64,000 nucleotides of DNA, taken from an uncultured Clostridia bacterium. GTDB taxonomy: Bacteria; Bacillota; Clostridia; Christensenellales; UBA1242. Both the position numbers and the translations under genes were made by a program. The notes under the pieces are model-generated. The model did not search any database. It was given only the letters and a program-made list of their open reading frames with translations, and had not been told where the DNA came from. Below are positions 50,962 through 59,501 of the stretch, one piece after another; the first letter of the stretch is position 1; every line of letters begins with the position of its first letter. The stretch lies in assembly GCA_944350275.1 (NCBI GenBank), contig CALVOK010000019.1:1-64000 (forward strand), in the 5' to 3' direction.

Positions 50962-52089
50962 ATGAGAGATGATGAGATATTAAAATCTAAAAAGAAAACG
51001 TATAGAATGCGTTTTTTAACTAAACTTGGTATGGGACTTGTAACACTTGGAGTTGCATTGGGTTCTATGTTTACCTTTGCAGGATGTTTCAGTTTTTTTA
51101 ATGAGAAACCAGAACAAGAAAATCCAGGCTTAATTTTCCGTGACCCAGATGAGAATGAGGATGATTCTCAAATTGACGATGAGCAGGATGAGGATGAAGA
51201 GTCAAAAGATGACCAAGATGAAGAAATTGAAGATGAAAAGCCAGAGCCCAAACCAGAGCCAGAGCCAGAACCTGAGCCTGAACCGGAACCTGAGCCTGAA
51301 CCGGAACCTGAGCCAGAACCTGAGGATGTTCCCGAAACGGTGAATGAATTGTTTGCAAGAGGAAATGAGGAGTATCAAGACATTGTTGAAGAAACTTTAA
51401 GTGACTATCTTTATGAAAATATAGTTATGAAAGGTGTGGGTGTAAAATATGATATAAACAAAGCCCATGATGCAAAGTGGGAAATCACCGACGACGGCAG
51501 GGGAAATATAGACAGAATAAGAATATTCTTCCACTATGATGCATCTGACACTGTGCATGCTTATTATATTACAAGTGTAAAACCTAAGGTAGACTTAACA
51601 ATTAAAGATTTATACACACCAGATGCAAAACAACTAGAAGATGCATTTGATACAAACATCTTTTTTGGTGCATCATATTCAAAAGATTTTGCTTTTACTT
51701 ATAATCCAAGCATCCAAAACACGAAGCGTTCACTTGCACTTGAAATCAATAAAATTGCATTAAAGAAGGCAGGAATTTCAGAGATAACAAATACATTCTA
51801 TATAAGAGACAATGGAACGGCAGTTGATAATGGTATTGTTCAAAGGTATACAATAGTTAATATTACAGACAATGGCTACAATCAATATTCAATAAATATA
51901 AAATTGGCAGACGATTTGACTGATAGTCTTGACAGTGGAGATTATAGATTTTATGAAGTTACAAGCAAAGAAAATGCATTTTCAAATAAATTTATTGACC
52001 ATGATAATCAAAACAGTAGGGCAAGAAGTGCAAAATACAATTATGTTGTTATAAACGATAAGGGCGAAGAAGAGGAATATAGTCTATAA
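50962..52089 (+). CDS. Lipoprotein with acidic and Pro-Glu repeat stalk
   Basis: 375 residues. Signal peptide with a long charged n-region (about 1-20), hydrophobic core GMGLVTLGVALGSMFTFAGC, and lipobox FAGC (lipidated Cys about residue 37). Residues 50-95 are Asp/Glu-rich; then (PE)n or PEPEPEPE repeats at about 95-122 form an extended stalk that would lift the C-terminal domain from the membrane. The globular part (about 125-375) has no recognised family; it includes YDINKAHDAKWEITDDGRGNIDRIRIFFHY. Monocistronic, with terminator at 52097. Would be a substrate of LspA. Confidence 0.75.
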   Translation: MRDDEILKSKKKTYRMRFLTKLGMGLVTLGVALGSMFTFAGCFSFFNEKPEQENPGLIFRDPDENEDDSQIDDEQDEDEESKDDQDEEIEDEKPEPKPEPEPEPEPEPEPEPEPEPEPEPEDVPETVNELFARGNEEYQDIVEETLSDYLYENIVMKGVGVKYDINKAHDAKWEITDDGRGNIDRIRIFFHYDASDTVHAYYITSVKPKVDLTIKDLYTPDAKQLEDAFDTNIFFGASYSKDFAFTYNPSIQNTKRSLALEINKIALKKAGISEITNTFYIRDNGTAVDNGIVQRYTIVNITDNGYNQYSINIKLADDLTDSLDSGDYRFYEVTSKENAFSNKFIDHDNQNSRARSAKYNYVVINDKGEEEEYSL

Positions 52090-52096
52090 AAACTAC

Positions 52097-52121
52097 AAAA
52101 AGCGGTATTTCCGCTTTTTTT
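52097..52121 (+). terminator. Intrinsic terminator
   Basis: AAAAAGCGG/CCGCTTTTT with loop TATTT and T-run, directly after the lipoprotein gene. Confidence 0.9.
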
Positions 52122-52142
52122 GTTGAAAATTTTGTCAAAAAG

Positions 52143-52171
52143 TTGATTTAAGTATAAATTTAGGGTAAAAT
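52143..52171 (+). promoter_or_regulatory. Promoter giving a leaderless transcript (52178 gene)
   Basis: TTGATT (52143-52148), 17-nt spacer, TAAAAT (52166-52171), six bases, then ATG 52178. No Shine-Dalgarno sequence. Confidence 0.65.
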
Positions 52172-52177
52172 AGAACT

Positions 52178-54163
52178 ATGATAAAGAAAAAGAGTATATT
52201 TTATAAAATTTTTGTATTATGCATGGTTGCCTGCTTTGCGTTTTTGGGAGTTGGCTGTATGGGACAACCTGGCGACGCAGGTGACGGACTTGAAGGTGAG
52301 GATATTATTGGTGATTTGGCGGCAGTAGACTTATATGGCACCAAAGTGCTTTATCGCCCTGATAATTATGACTACAATGCAGGTTCAGGTGCGGCAGAAG
52401 GTGAAATAAATGATTATTATGGTCAGTATGCTTTTTATATTTTAAGAGATTTGTTTGATATATATGGTTTAACACAAAATGAAAGTGTCAACGGTTTAAA
52501 TGGCAGACTGCCTGATTTTGCCGATGAAAATCTTGTATATTTATATGACAGTATTCGTTATCAAACAAACATGAGAGGTGTGGTGACTCAGATAGTTGAT
52601 GAAAGCGGAGCGACGAGTGAACTTACAAACCCACTTTATATTTTAGGTGCAGATACATCTGTTAGATGGCAGTGGACAATGGAGGCAAACACCAGCAGAG
52701 AAGATTTAAAGGCATATATTTATAGTTCAATAAATGGCGGGATAAATATGCAAGATGGTGACGAAGCATATATTATTCTTCCTATGGAAACTACAGTAGA
52801 GGGTATGTTGACAGATTATTATAATACAAATATATCTTTTTCAGGAACTGACTATACAAGACTTTATTTAACTAGTAGCGAGTCGACCGAGGTAGCAGAG
52901 CAGGCGGTTGATTATGATAATTATTCTGACTATGTAAAGACTCTTGAATATGTGATTTATTGTTATGCTGTTGACCTACCTCCGAATGAAGTAACAGTTG
53001 AGACTTATGATGACGGAAGTTATGAATTGCAGATTGAGGGGTATTCATCTGTAGATGAGGCACTTGCAGATGCTCAACATACTTTCACAATATTAGGTTC
53101 TTATGTCGGGCTTGTGGACAGGCAGATAGAAAATATCAAAAACTGGATACTTGACAATGTTATTGGCGAAATTGCAATAAGTGATAGCGACAGTTTTACC
53201 ATTTATAATGGTGTCACAGCATATTTGAATGCAAGCGGAGAGATAACAAGGTTTACTCTTGGCGGTGCGTCATCAACCTATACTCTTGGCAGAAACTACG
53301 AGACTGCCGTCGAAAATATAATTATTGGGGTATGCGAAAATGTGCCAATTGGCTCTTATGATGGTGAAGTTGTGACAATCAACAACAGGTTCCTTGCCTC
53401 ACATATAATGGAATATGCAGGAGATTTGTTCTTGATAGCAGATGACTCAAACTTTCCAGCGGAGTCGTCGTCAATTACACAGTTGCAACCGCTTGAATAT
53501 CAATCTGCTGTCCTTATGTTCAATGAAGAGATTGACTTAAGTTGCCTTACAATTGCACTCAAATATGATGCTGACCTTGACGGAACGGAAGAGGGTGTCT
53601 ATGATAGTAGCAAATTTCTTGAGATAATTGTTGATATAAATTACTATAATTCAACTTCTCGAACAAGACAGGTACTAGCATCAAAACGGGTAAAAGTTTA
53701 TGACGGACCATACGATGAAAATTATCTCAATGATGGTACGGGCAATTCAGGAGATGGCACAATTGCACCTCTCGACCATACAAGTGCATTACTGTTTGAT
53801 TTTGAAGATTCAGTTCATGTAGGAAGATTTTCAACCGACGTAGGTGGCGGTGCACTTATGACCGATGTTGGAACGGTAGGACATTATACCTCAGAACCTT
53901 TTGTCTCAACAAATCCACTTGTACTATTGGGAACAACCAATGTGCGAAATTTCTATGAAGTTGTCGAGTATGGTTCAAATCCAGAATATGATACTGATGT
54001 GCTTGGAGAAAACAAGACATACATCTCTGGTAGACTTAATCCAAACACTTATTCTGAGAATAATGGAAGTGATTATATAGAGATTACCTACAAGGTGATA
54101 AAAGAGGCAGGCGACGCTGACACAAACTATAAATTTTACACAGGCATTGCATTTATTGCTTAA
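52178..54163 (+). CDS. Large lipoprotein of unknown function
   Basis: 661 residues. Signal peptide IKKKSIFYKIFVLCMVACFAFLGVGC with lipobox GVGC (Cys about residue 27). The mature part begins with Gly/Asp-rich GQPGDAGDGLEGEDIIGD, is acidic, and has regions such as YAFYILRDLFDIYGL, SIRYQTNMRGVVTQIVDESG and a C-terminal beta-rich domain (SALLFDFEDSVHVGRFSTDVGG). It shows no motif of an enzyme or solute-binding protein known to me. It follows another lipoprotein gene but has its own promoter, without leader. Terminator at 54179. Confidence 0.75.
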   Translation: MIKKKSIFYKIFVLCMVACFAFLGVGCMGQPGDAGDGLEGEDIIGDLAAVDLYGTKVLYRPDNYDYNAGSGAAEGEINDYYGQYAFYILRDLFDIYGLTQNESVNGLNGRLPDFADENLVYLYDSIRYQTNMRGVVTQIVDESGATSELTNPLYILGADTSVRWQWTMEANTSREDLKAYIYSSINGGINMQDGDEAYIILPMETTVEGMLTDYYNTNISFSGTDYTRLYLTSSESTEVAEQAVDYDNYSDYVKTLEYVIYCYAVDLPPNEVTVETYDDGSYELQIEGYSSVDEALADAQHTFTILGSYVGLVDRQIENIKNWILDNVIGEIAISDSDSFTIYNGVTAYLNASGEITRFTLGGASSTYTLGRNYETAVENIIIGVCENVPIGSYDGEVVTINNRFLASHIMEYAGDLFLIADDSNFPAESSSITQLQPLEYQSAVLMFNEEIDLSCLTIALKYDADLDGTEEGVYDSSKFLEIIVDINYYNSTSRTRQVLASKRVKVYDGPYDENYLNDGTGNSGDGTIAPLDHTSALLFDFEDSVHVGRFSTDVGGGALMTDVGTVGHYTSEPFVSTNPLVLLGTTNVRNFYEVVEYGSNPEYDTDVLGENKTYISGRLNPNTYSENNGSDYIEITYKVIKEAGDADTNYKFYTGIAFIA

Positions 54164-54178
54164 TGATTTTATAAAAAT

Positions 54179-54213
54179 AATGATAAAGAATTAATTTTCT
54201 TTATCATTTTTTT
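54179..54213 (+). terminator. Intrinsic terminator
   Basis: AATGATAAAG pairs with CTTTATCATT, followed by seven T. Confidence 0.88.
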
Positions 54214-54301
54214 AATTATTGTATTTTTTTATTTTACATTTCATAACAAATAATATTCAATTTGTTTTTTAAATATTTTCGACAAAATAACTTAAAAATT
54301 A

Positions 54302-54330
54302 TTGTAAAATAAGTTAAATTTTGATAAAAT
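54302..54330 (+). promoter_or_regulatory. Promoter giving a leaderless comEC transcript
   Basis: TTGTAA (54302-54307), 17-nt spacer, TAAAAT (54325-54330), seven bases, then ATG 54338. No Shine-Dalgarno sequence is present. Confidence 0.55.
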
Positions 54331-54337
54331 ATGTAAA

Positions 54338-56443
54338 ATGAAAGATAAAAGGCTTGTAAATTTTCGCTATATTTTTTATCCATTTTTAGCATTTTTGTTT
54401 GGAATTATTGTAGCAAGAGGACTATATTCTGCTGACATTGAAACACTTTTAGTAGTTATTGCTATCCTTTTTATTATTGGCATATTTTTATTTGTAAAGA
54501 AAAAATATAAAATTATGGCTATTTTGTTTGCCTTCTTTTTTATTGGAAATGGTTTTTATTTTCTTGGAACTCTTAACTATAACGTAAAGTCTTATGAGGG
54601 CGAAGTGTCAATAGTAGGACGGGTTAGTGACAATTTTGAAGAGAATGACTATTACTACATGGTGGTGCTTGATGATGTCACTATAAATGGGGAGAGTGCC
54701 AAAAATATTAAAGCAACCTTTTCTAAAGGTGACAATAAACTGGAAGTTGGAGATATCTTGACCTTTCAAAGTGAAGTTACACCTCAGTCGCTTTTTACAC
54801 TTGGCTCTCTAAATTCGACAACATATAGGCAGAATGTGGGCTACACTTTGTCAGCAAGTACAAGCGACCTCGTGATTGCGACAGGATACACAAAGTTTGA
54901 CGAGGATGTGAGACTTGCGATAAAAGATTTGATTTATTCAAACATGAGCGAAGATAATGCGGCGATTGCCTATGCAGTTTTGTTTGGCGACCAGTCGGGG
55001 ATAAGTTATGAGGTTAATCAATCATACAGAGACTCAGGAATAATACATATTATTGCGGTAAGTGGATTTAATATTGGCTTTTTGATAGCAATTCTTTATA
55101 CTGCATTTAGTCATGCTAGGATAAAAAGGCTTGTAAGTTTTATTATCACCTGCGTGATAATTGTTTTGTATGCATATTTTTGTGGCTTTGCACCCTCAGT
55201 TGTCAGAGCAAGCATAATGGGAATTGTAACTATGTCGGCTCAGATATTTGGCAGGCGTTATGATGCTTTAAATTCACTTGGCTTGTCAGGTTTTATCATA
55301 CTTTTGCTTAATCCTTTGACCGCTTTTGATGTTGGTTTTCTAATGTCGGTATTTTGCGTGATTGGAATTGTGTCTCTGTCGCCACTCTTCATAAGATTTC
55401 TAGATAGGTTTCTGCCAACGACTATTGCCTCCTATATTGCAGTATCCTTTTCTGCACAGATTGCAATCTTGCCTTTTCTTGCAAGTTTCGGCTCTACCTT
55501 CAATCTGCTTTCGTTTATAATCAACCTATTTTTAATTCCGCTTTTTGCAGTGATGTATCCATATCTGTTTTTCATATCATTTTTAAGTTTATTGTTGCCA
55601 TTTTTAAGTGTAATGCTTGTGCCTGTCGACTGGATTCTTTCGGTATGTTATTTCTTTGCTTACATATTTTCAACGAGTGCGTTACAGATAAAACTGATAC
55701 CTCTAAGCATTTTAACAAGTACCATATTCTACTTTTTAGTTTTTACAATGGGCGAGTTGGTCATGATAAAACCCATGACTAAATTCTTCGCCTCCTCTAT
55801 GATACTTCTTCTATGTGTGCTCTCATTTGGTTTTTGCTATATTTCAAACAGCCTCTCTTCTTCTATAGTCTATCTAAATTCATACAATCAAGAGAGTGTG
55901 CTTTTGGTAAGCAAAAGTGGTCAGACAATGGTTGTCGGCGACAATTATCTCTTACCTAGAGTGACTGGCAAATACAATTTAAATAGACTCGACATTTATG
56001 TGACGTTCGACTCTTTAAATGAAGATGATGTTGATAGACTTGAAGAATATGGTTTCTCTCATTATATATGTACCGAGGGAGAGGAGTATCAGGAGGGAAT
56101 TTTTGTGGCAAGACCATTTCAGTTGTTGCAGGCGGGTGATTTTTATCTTTCATATCTTTCACTAGATGGCGACGTGATTGGTTTATTAATAACTTTTGAC
56201 CAAACCTCAGTTTTTGTTGCAAGCAAAGATAAAATAGATTATAATAATATTGAAATATATCAAAATTATCTAAATTCTTTGAATATTGACATAGCATTTT
56301 TAGGTGATGACTATTCTCTTGCAAACTCGAATTTTTTGTCGGTTGGAGCAAACCAAAACTCAGTTACAAATTACAACTTTGCAAAAGACGGAAACTTACG
56401 GTTTGATTTAGGAGATAATATTTCTATTAGGAGGCTGGATTGA
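54338..56443 (+). CDS. comEC: ComEC/Rec2-family DNA uptake channel with degenerate metallo-beta-lactamase domain
   Basis: 701 residues. N-terminal membrane part and OB-like region (about 60-170, VSIVGRVSDNFEENDYYYMVVLDDV), then the competence domain with the motifs AVLFGDQSGISYEVNQSYRDSGIIHIIAVSGFNIGFLI and GFAPSVVRASIMGIV. The C-terminal region after about 520 is where other ComEC have a metallo-beta-lactamase fold with HxHxDH; here the corresponding stretch (SKSGQTMVVGDNYLLPRVTG) has no such motif, so the nuclease-like site is lost. It should import single-stranded DNA through the membrane. Overlaps holA by 4 nt. Confidence 0.87.
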   Translation: MKDKRLVNFRYIFYPFLAFLFGIIVARGLYSADIETLLVVIAILFIIGIFLFVKKKYKIMAILFAFFFIGNGFYFLGTLNYNVKSYEGEVSIVGRVSDNFEENDYYYMVVLDDVTINGESAKNIKATFSKGDNKLEVGDILTFQSEVTPQSLFTLGSLNSTTYRQNVGYTLSASTSDLVIATGYTKFDEDVRLAIKDLIYSNMSEDNAAIAYAVLFGDQSGISYEVNQSYRDSGIIHIIAVSGFNIGFLIAILYTAFSHARIKRLVSFIITCVIIVLYAYFCGFAPSVVRASIMGIVTMSAQIFGRRYDALNSLGLSGFIILLLNPLTAFDVGFLMSVFCVIGIVSLSPLFIRFLDRFLPTTIASYIAVSFSAQIAILPFLASFGSTFNLLSFIINLFLIPLFAVMYPYLFFISFLSLLLPFLSVMLVPVDWILSVCYFFAYIFSTSALQIKLIPLSILTSTIFYFLVFTMGELVMIKPMTKFFASSMILLLCVLSFGFCYISNSLSSSIVYLNSYNQESVLLVSKSGQTMVVGDNYLLPRVTGKYNLNRLDIYVTFDSLNEDDVDRLEEYGFSHYICTEGEEYQEGIFVARPFQLLQAGDFYLSYLSLDGDVIGLLITFDQTSVFVASKDKIDYNNIEIYQNYLNSLNIDIAFLGDDYSLANSNFLSVGANQNSVTNYNFAKDGNLRFDLGDNISIRRLD

Positions 56444-57381
56444 AAACTTTAAAGTCAAGACTAAATGAAGGCTTGAAAAATTGCTATTTGTTTGAGGGTG
56501 AAGATTATTATCTATATGATAAGGCTTTTTCTATGATTAAAAATAGGTGCGACTTGACCTTTCCAGATTTTGACTATATAAAATTTGACGATGAGAACTT
56601 TACAATGCAATCTCTTGTCGATACCGCCCAGGTTCTGCCTCTTGGAAACTATAAACTCATCTCGGTAAAAAATGTAACAAAAATCAGTGAGAGCGACAAG
56701 AAATTATTGCTAGATTACCTCGATAGTCCTACACCGACAACAGTTATTGTCATCTTTGATAACCCTAATAAATTCACATTTATAAAAGATAAGTCCTCTT
56801 TTGTCGACTGCTCGAGATTCGATAAAAAACTTGGATATGCAGTGGTAATAAATGAACTTTCTCGCCTTGGCAAACAAATAAGCGGTGAGGCGCTTGATAC
56901 ACTTTGGGATTACTGCAACGGCTACCTCACACGTATAAATAATGAAATATATAAACTTGCCTATTATGATTTGAATGAACCGCTTATTACAAAAAAAACC
57001 GTCGAAAATATGGTAAATAAGGATAGCGAGTTTGTCATCTATGAACTCACCGACGCACTCTCTCAAAAAAGAGGGGACAAGGCAATTCAGATTGTTGATA
57101 AACTGTCAAAAGAACAGGGCATAATAGGTCTTATTACAAGCCACTTTAGAAGATTGTTTTTTATCTCAACCTCTGATATGAGTGATAAACAACTTGCCTC
57201 ACTTCTTAATGTAAAAGAATTTGCTATTGCAAAACAACGTAAACAGGTTAAAAACTTCTCAAAAATACAACTAAAAAAAATATACTCTCTGCTTGAAAAG
57301 GTTGACTATAGCATAAAAAGCGGTGCAATGCTACAAGAAAATGCACTCTACTATCTAGTGTTAAGTATACTCTATGTCTAA
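56440..57381 (+). CDS. holA: DNA polymerase III delta subunit
   Basis: 313 residues, normal for HolA, the clamp-loader subunit that opens the beta clamp. Start TTG 56440 after AGGAGGC; it overlaps the comEC stop. Typical: NCYLFEGEDYYLYDKAFSMIK (N-terminal P-loop-like region without Walker A lysine), LISVKNVTKISESDKKLLLDYL, and in the C-terminal part KDSEFVIYELTDALSQKRGDKAIQIVDKL and MLQENALYYLVLSI. The comEC-holA order is conserved in Bacillota. The gene rpsT, often next, is not seen. Confidence 0.92.
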   Translation: MKTLKSRLNEGLKNCYLFEGEDYYLYDKAFSMIKNRCDLTFPDFDYIKFDDENFTMQSLVDTAQVLPLGNYKLISVKNVTKISESDKKLLLDYLDSPTPTTVIVIFDNPNKFTFIKDKSSFVDCSRFDKKLGYAVVINELSRLGKQISGEALDTLWDYCNGYLTRINNEIYKLAYYDLNEPLITKKTVENMVNKDSEFVIYELTDALSQKRGDKAIQIVDKLSKEQGIIGLITSHFRRLFFISTSDMSDKQLASLLNVKEFAIAKQRKQVKNFSKIQLKKIYSLLEKVDYSIKSGAMLQENALYYLVLSILYV

Positions 57382-57876
57382 AAGATTAACGTTTTAATTG
57401 TACTATATAACAAGTAAGAATATTACCATATCTATATAAGAAAATGGTGTGCTCATTTACACGTATAACTCAATATTTTTATTGTTAAGATAAAAGAAAA
57501 CAATAAAATTTCTTTTTCTATGCATAAATGAACATTTTTTTGCAAAAAATAGTCTTAGGTAAAACGACCAAAATCAAGATGTTTTGATTGTTTCACTTAA
57601 ATAGCATCTTTTATTTTAAAATAATAGTTTTTTATAAAACTGCTGAAATTTCACTAAATTTTATCCTTATATTGTATATTTAAGAAAAAACTATTATTTT
57701 TAACATAAAATCATGCGAATAATGTCGAAACAATGAAATTATTTTGAACTTTGGCTGTTAAGACCACAAAATCACCCTAAAAACTTTCATTTAGAACGGC
57801 AAAATGAAAATTTTATGGCATAAAGTCGAAAAAAATCAAAAAATACATATTTTTTTGAAAAAAGTACTAAATTTAT
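57382..57876. other. Intergenic region before the TasA-like gene
   Basis: About 495 bases of A+T-rich sequence. No gene. It contains a 16-bp perfect inverted repeat, AAAATAATAGTTTTTT (57618-57633) and its complement (57685-57700), enclosing weaker hairpins; it resembles but does not fully match the four-way-junction elements. Confidence 0.6.
57618..57700. repeat. 16-bp inverted repeat enclosing weak hairpins
   Basis: Perfect arms 57618-57633 and 57685-57700. Inside, ATAAAA (57634) can pair with TTTTAT (57659) and there is a short ATAT hairpin, so only two inner hairpins are likely. Confidence 0.55.
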
Positions 57877-57906
57877 TTGACAAATTATGTCATAAAGGGG
57901 TAAAAT
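57877..57906 (+). promoter_or_regulatory. Promoter of the TasA-like gene
   Basis: Consensus TTGACA (57877-57882), 18-nt spacer ending in GGGG (57897-57900), TAAAAT (57901-57906). Same design as the two G8 promoters, with a shorter G tract. Ribosome-binding site AAAAGGAGG precedes ATG 57933. Confidence 0.75.
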
Positions 57907-57932
57907 AAGGTCAGTTAAAAGGAGGAAAAATT

Positions 57933-58466
57933 ATGTCGTTAAAAGCAAAATTGGTTTCATCAATCGCAGCATTCTGTTTGGTTCTTGCATTGATGGTTGT
58001 AGGTATCTTCGCTGCAAATCAAGTAGAGGTAAACTTGGGAGGTAGCATAACCTTTACTGCTAATGATGTTATTGCAACTATTGATGTAACTGACAATGAC
58101 AGTCAAATTGATTGGCATGATAATCTTGATGCAAAAAAACAAACTGTAGCAGAGGGTTCTGATACATTAAACCTTGAATTTGACAAGAATCAAACTATTG
58201 TTATCACTGTTGTAATTACAAATAAATCTAATGAGAACATGACAGTTACTGCTGCTACACCAACTGTTGACAATGGACTTGAAATTAGTTATGAAATCAC
58301 AGCAGGTGGTTCAGAACAAGAAACTTACACTGCAGTACAAACAGTTGCAGCAAGTCAAAGCATCACATATCAAATTTCATTGACATTGCCAGCAAGTGCT
58401 GCAAACAATGACATTGTAAATGGTGCATGGAATGCAGACTTCACTCTTAATAGAGTAAATGCTTAA
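57933..58466 (+). CDS. TasA/camelysin-like SipW-dependent secreted protein
   Basis: 177 residues. The signal segment MSLKAKLVSSIAAFCLVLALMVVGIFAANQ (1-30) resembles those of the 8171 and 31198 proteins, and LGGSITFTAND directly after is shared with 31198. The rest is one beta-sandwich-like domain with VEVNLGGSITF, NQTIVITVVITNKSNENMTVTAATP and ITYQISLTLPASAANNDIVNGAWNADFTL, as in TasA/camelysin-type (M73) proteins, whose biofilm-fibre members are processed by SipW. No protease motif is visible. A major secreted protein is plausible: strong promoter, strong ribosome-binding site, own terminator. Close to the SipW-like gene at 59502. Confidence 0.75.
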   Translation: MSLKAKLVSSIAAFCLVLALMVVGIFAANQVEVNLGGSITFTANDVIATIDVTDNDSQIDWHDNLDAKKQTVAEGSDTLNLEFDKNQTIVITVVITNKSNENMTVTAATPTVDNGLEISYEITAGGSEQETYTAVQTVAASQSITYQISLTLPASAANNDIVNGAWNADFTLNRVNA

Positions 58467-58473
58467 TTTGTCT

Positions 58474-58510
58474 AAAAAAATCTTATAGGCAACTCCTATA
58501 AGATTTTTTT
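58474..58510 (+). terminator. Intrinsic terminator of the TasA-like gene
   Basis: AAAAAAATCTTATAGG pairs perfectly with CCTATAAGATTTTTTT, loop CAACT. Confidence 0.95.
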
Positions 58511-58525
58511 ATCCACTAAGTTTTG

Positions 58526-58585
58526 AAATACTAAAAACACAAATGTTAAAAACACAAATACTAAAAACACAAATGTTAAAAACAC
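58526..58585. repeat. 15-nt tandem repeat, two alternating variants
   Basis: Four units: AAATACTAAAAACAC, AAATGTTAAAAACAC, then each again (58526, 58541, 58556, 58571), with a degenerate fifth unit from 58586. It is effectively a 30-nt repeat present twice. Non-coding. Confidence 0.9.
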
Positions 58586-58903
58586 AAGTATTTAAAAATG
58601 CAGAGTTTAAAAAGACCGCTTGGGAAAATAGTATTATAAAATTATCAAAAAATTCAAAAAAATGGTTAAATAAAATGAAGTAAATTAAAAAATTGTCAAA
58701 AAATAAAATAAAAAACAAATTAAGTTTTGTGACGTCAAAGTAGGGGATATTTTGGTTTGACGACTAATTTTCTTTTATAAAAGATATTTTTTTAGAAAAA
58801 TACCTAAAAAAGTAGAGATTTTTGTCAAAAATGTGTGAAATTATTTTATATTTTTTAAAAAAAATGTTAAACTAAATGCAGGAGAAAAAAATAGGAGAAA
58901 AAT

Positions 58904-59491
58904 ATGGCAGAAGAAAATATGGAAAACTATGAAGTGCAAGACGAACAGCCTTCGAAGAAAAAACTCATTTTTTCGTTGATTGCTTTTATTTTGGTTGTTG
59001 CCTTGCTTATTATGGGTATTGTATTATTTTTTGTTCTAGAAGATATAAAAAGGGGACAAATAAGTGTTGATGGACACAATGTCAACATTACTGCAAATGC
59101 TAGGGTTGAAGGCATGAGTGAACCTATGACCTTACCTGAGATTGTTATTGACGAAAATACTGAGGAGGTTGAATCTTGGGAGGTTAATCTAGTATTTGAA
59201 AACGCAGATTCAATAATTACAATTTATATTGTGGTTACAAACAATAATCAAGAGAACACTCTGCATTTGTCATACAACAATGCAACTTCGCCAACTTCTT
59301 TGACAATACAAAACTATTATTATATTGGAGAGGACTCTTCAAGTCAAGCCGAGATACCAGGGCAACACAGTGTTTATCTTGATGCTGGAGAGACTATCAC
59401 TTATATTTCAACTTATAAAATTGCAGATGCAAACAATTCAATAAGCAATGCACTAGACATTAGGATAGATTGCTCAGATATTGAGATGTAG
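58904..59491 (+). CDS. Membrane-anchored companion of the SipW system
   Basis: 195 residues. Short cytoplasmic acidic N-terminus (about 1-17), basic KKK, a membrane helix (LIFSLIAFILVVALLIMGIVLFFVL, about 21-45), then an extracellular domain with the same character as the TasA-like protein: ISVDGHNVNITANARV, DSIITIYIVVTNNNQENTLHLSYNN, SVYLDAGETITYISTYKIADANNSI. No cleavage site is obvious, so it probably stays in the membrane and could anchor or nucleate the TasA-like protein, a role like that of TapA in Bacillus, though not homologous by eye. 10 nt before the SipW-like gene, one operon. Confidence 0.7.
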   Translation: MAEENMENYEVQDEQPSKKKLIFSLIAFILVVALLIMGIVLFFVLEDIKRGQISVDGHNVNITANARVEGMSEPMTLPEIVIDENTEEVESWEVNLVFENADSIITIYIVVTNNNQENTLHLSYNNATSPTSLTIQNYYYIGEDSSSQAEIPGQHSVYLDAGETITYISTYKIADANNSISNALDIRIDCSDIEM

Positions 59492-59501
59492 GAGTTAAAG
59501 T

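Larger units (their letters stand above)
58467..58903. other. Intergenic region between the TasA-like gene and its companion
   Basis: About 435 bases: a strong terminator at 58474-58510, a 15-nt tandem repeat at 58526-58585, and A+T-rich sequence. A ribosome-binding site AGGAG leads to ATG 58904; the promoter was not identified with confidence. Confidence 0.6.

Noticed and set aside
51098..51358. Minus-strand open frame rich in Gln/Ala/Leu over the 50962 gene
   Set aside because: It is the complement of the Pro-Glu codon repeat and has no start signal.
57618..57700. Possible fifth four-way-junction element
   Set aside because: The outer stem is 16 bp rather than 11, and only two weak inner hairpins are found.
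58509..58718. Minus-strand open frame with CVFNICVFSI repeats
   Set aside because: It is a translation of the 15-nt tandem repeat and has no ribosome-binding site.
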